Assembly (NCBI RefSeq): GCF_028281565.1
Contig: NZ_JANQJQ010000014.1
Coordinates: forward strand, 1-64,000
Direction of reading: 5' to 3'
From: Seonamhaeicola sp.
GTDB lineage: Bacteria; Bacteroidota; Bacteroidia; Flavobacteriales; Flavobacteriaceae
Length of the DNA stretch: 64,000 bases
Part shown: positions 63,077 through 64,000 of the stretch, piece after piece
Position numbering within the stretch: position 1 is the stretch's first letter
Layout of the letters: each line of letters starts with the position of its first letter
Program-made: the position numbers and the translations under genes
The notes under the pieces: generated by a model
Database searches by the model: none
The model's input: only the letters and a program-made list of their open reading frames with translations
Told to the model about the DNA's origin: nothing

Positions 63077-63949
63077 TTAATAAATATTTCGTGTCCCTTT
63101 AAAGTTTTCCCGAAACTCTGTAGGCGTGCAACCTTGCTTGTTCTTAAATCTTCTGTTAAAATTGGAAATATTGTTAAACCCACAATCAAAACAAATTTCA
63201 GAAATACCATCATTGGTCTCAATAAGTTTTCTGGTGGCATAACCTAACCTTAACTCGTTCACAAATTCGGTAAACGTTTTGCCGGTGCGCTTTTTTATTA
63301 ATCTACTAAAAGAGATCACAGTCATGTTTATAATTGCAGCAGCATCTTCAACCTTAATCTTTTTATCGTAATGCTCTTTAATATAGTTGTACACCTTTTC
63401 TATACGTTCACTATTATGAAAATCGTTCTGATCTTCAAACGACAGATTAGTCAGGGTTTTTTTATCCCTGGAAACAGCCAGGTCATATAATAAGGATTGA
63501 AATTCCATAAAATTGTCAAACCCACTCTTCCTGCTTAATGAATTCAACCTTTCTTCTACACTCAATATAGTTTCCTTTGAAAAGAGAATACCATGTTTTG
63601 AAGCTTTAAAGAGTTCCTTTATCGGTTTCAAAATATTCTTATTTAATAGAAGCGAGTCAAACAAATCCCTTGGAAACTGTATTGTAATTTCATGTAAGGT
63701 TTGAGTAGTATCATTTTTATAGTTTTCCCATCCATGATATACATTTGGACCCACCATTACTAATTCATAATCATCTATTTCACCGATGTGGTCTCCCACT
63801 ATGCGTTTCCCCCCCTTGGCATTATGGATAAAGTTGATTTCGTATTCCGGATGAAAGTGAATCGGAAATGTAAAATCATTCCTTTCCCTATCAAAAACCA
63901 AAAAACAATCATCTTCCTTTAGCGGGGTAATTTCTCTGTGTATTAACAT
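63077..63949 (-). CDS. AraC-family transcriptional regulator (second copy)
   Basis: This 290-aa regulator resembles in length and layout the AraC protein at 25407-26282. It has an N-terminal cupin-type sensor (about 15-120; FPIHFHPEYEINFIHNAKGGKRIVGD contains the His/Glu pattern, VMVGPNVYHGWE follows) and a C-terminal double helix-turn-helix (about 190-285; IKVEDAAAIINMTVISFSRLIKKRTGKTF and ISEICFDCGFNNISNFNRRFK). There is no signal peptide. It stands 248 bp upstream of the second EEP gene, and its own promoter lies at the window edge. It may control the EEP gene or genes beyond the window. A role in locus C is possible but unproven. Confidence 0.93.
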   Translation of the reverse strand: MLIHREITPLKEDDCFLVFDRERNDFTFPIHFHPEYEINFIHNAKGGKRIVGDHIGEIDDYELVMVGPNVYHGWENYKNDTTQTLHEITIQFPRDLFDSLLLNKNILKPIKELFKASKHGILFSKETILSVEERLNSLSRKSGFDNFMEFQSLLYDLAVSRDKKTLTNLSFEDQNDFHNSERIEKVYNYIKEHYDKKIKVEDAAAIINMTVISFSRLIKKRTGKTFTEFVNELRLGYATRKLIETNDGISEICFDCGFNNISNFNRRFKNKQGCTPTEFRENFKGTRNIY

Positions 63950-64000
63950 AATTCGTTTTGATTTAGCTTTAATTTGATGAAATAGTACAACAAATAATGA

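Noticed and set aside
62900..63247. Plus-strand open frame of 115 codons opposite the second AraC gene
   Set aside because: It overlaps the clear AraC C-terminal region on the other strand, has no recognisable domain and a low-complexity N-terminal part; treated as a shadow.

Overview
The window looks like a chromosomal segment of a Flavobacteriaceae bacterium (Bacteroidota), probably a marine or particle-associated glycan degrader. The evidence is two complete SusC/SusD pairs, many SusD-type lipoproteins with a short signal ending in Cys, FG-GAP/VCBS lipoproteins, formylglycine sulfatases, a propeller/Y_Y_Y sensor with a LuxR-type helix-turn-helix, and AT-rich intergenic DNA. I see no rRNA, tRNA, CRISPR array, phage gene or transposase. 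Almost everything is carbohydrate import, hydrolysis or phosphorolysis and its regulation.

Region A (175-26282, mostly minus strand) is an alpha-glucoside locus. A SusC/SusD pair (24911-20357) is followed by a terminator-like hairpin and then a tightly packed run of genes. These are two large VCBS/ASPIC-UnbV lipoproteins, a lipoprotein of the PAP2/vanadium-haloperoxidase fold, a membrane-anchored GyrI-like protein, a uridine-kinase-like P-loop protein, a GH97 alpha-glucosidase, two MFS transporters, a GH37 trehalase with an EF-hand-like loop, and a third MFS transporter. A LacI-type regulator (plus strand) is divergent from a GH13_18 sucrose-phosphorylase-like enzyme. An AraC regulator (25407-26282) closes the region.

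Region B (26389-39997, plus strand) is a second alpha-glucoside/fructoside unit. It holds a CUT1-type ABC sugar importer whose cluster contains a GH32 fructosidase lipoprotein between the two permease genes, a GH65 phosphorylase overlapping beta-phosphoglucomutase, an exported GH65 hydrolase, a DoxX-like protein, a sugar-porter MFS and a fructokinase. Together A and B can take apart sucrose, trehalose, kojibiose-type and malto-type alpha-glucosides. GH65 phosphorolysis gives beta-glucose 1-phosphate, which PgmB converts to glucose 6-phosphate; fructose goes through the fructokinase. A 14-bp palindrome with a central CG occurs before SusC, between lacI and the GH13 gene, and before the exported GH65 gene. 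It suggests one LacI regulon linking A and B.

Region C (40282-63949, mostly minus strand) is a polysaccharide utilization locus best explained as beta-1,2-glucan utilization. It has SusC, SusD, a duplicated LamG-type surface binding lipoprotein, two tandem GH144 (endo-beta-1,2-glucanase family) lipoproteins, a GH3 beta-glucosidase, an esterase, a sulfatase-fold lipoprotein, a GH43-like protein with F5/8 and FN3 domains, and a secreted EEP-family phosphoesterase. Upstream lie the propeller-LuxR regulator, a second EEP protein and a second AraC regulator. A convergent plus-strand sulfatase (40282-41772) sits at its downstream edge. The non-glycosidase enzymes raise the possibility that the real substrate is a substituted beta-1,2-glucan, such as the osmoregulated periplasmic glucans of Proteobacteria.
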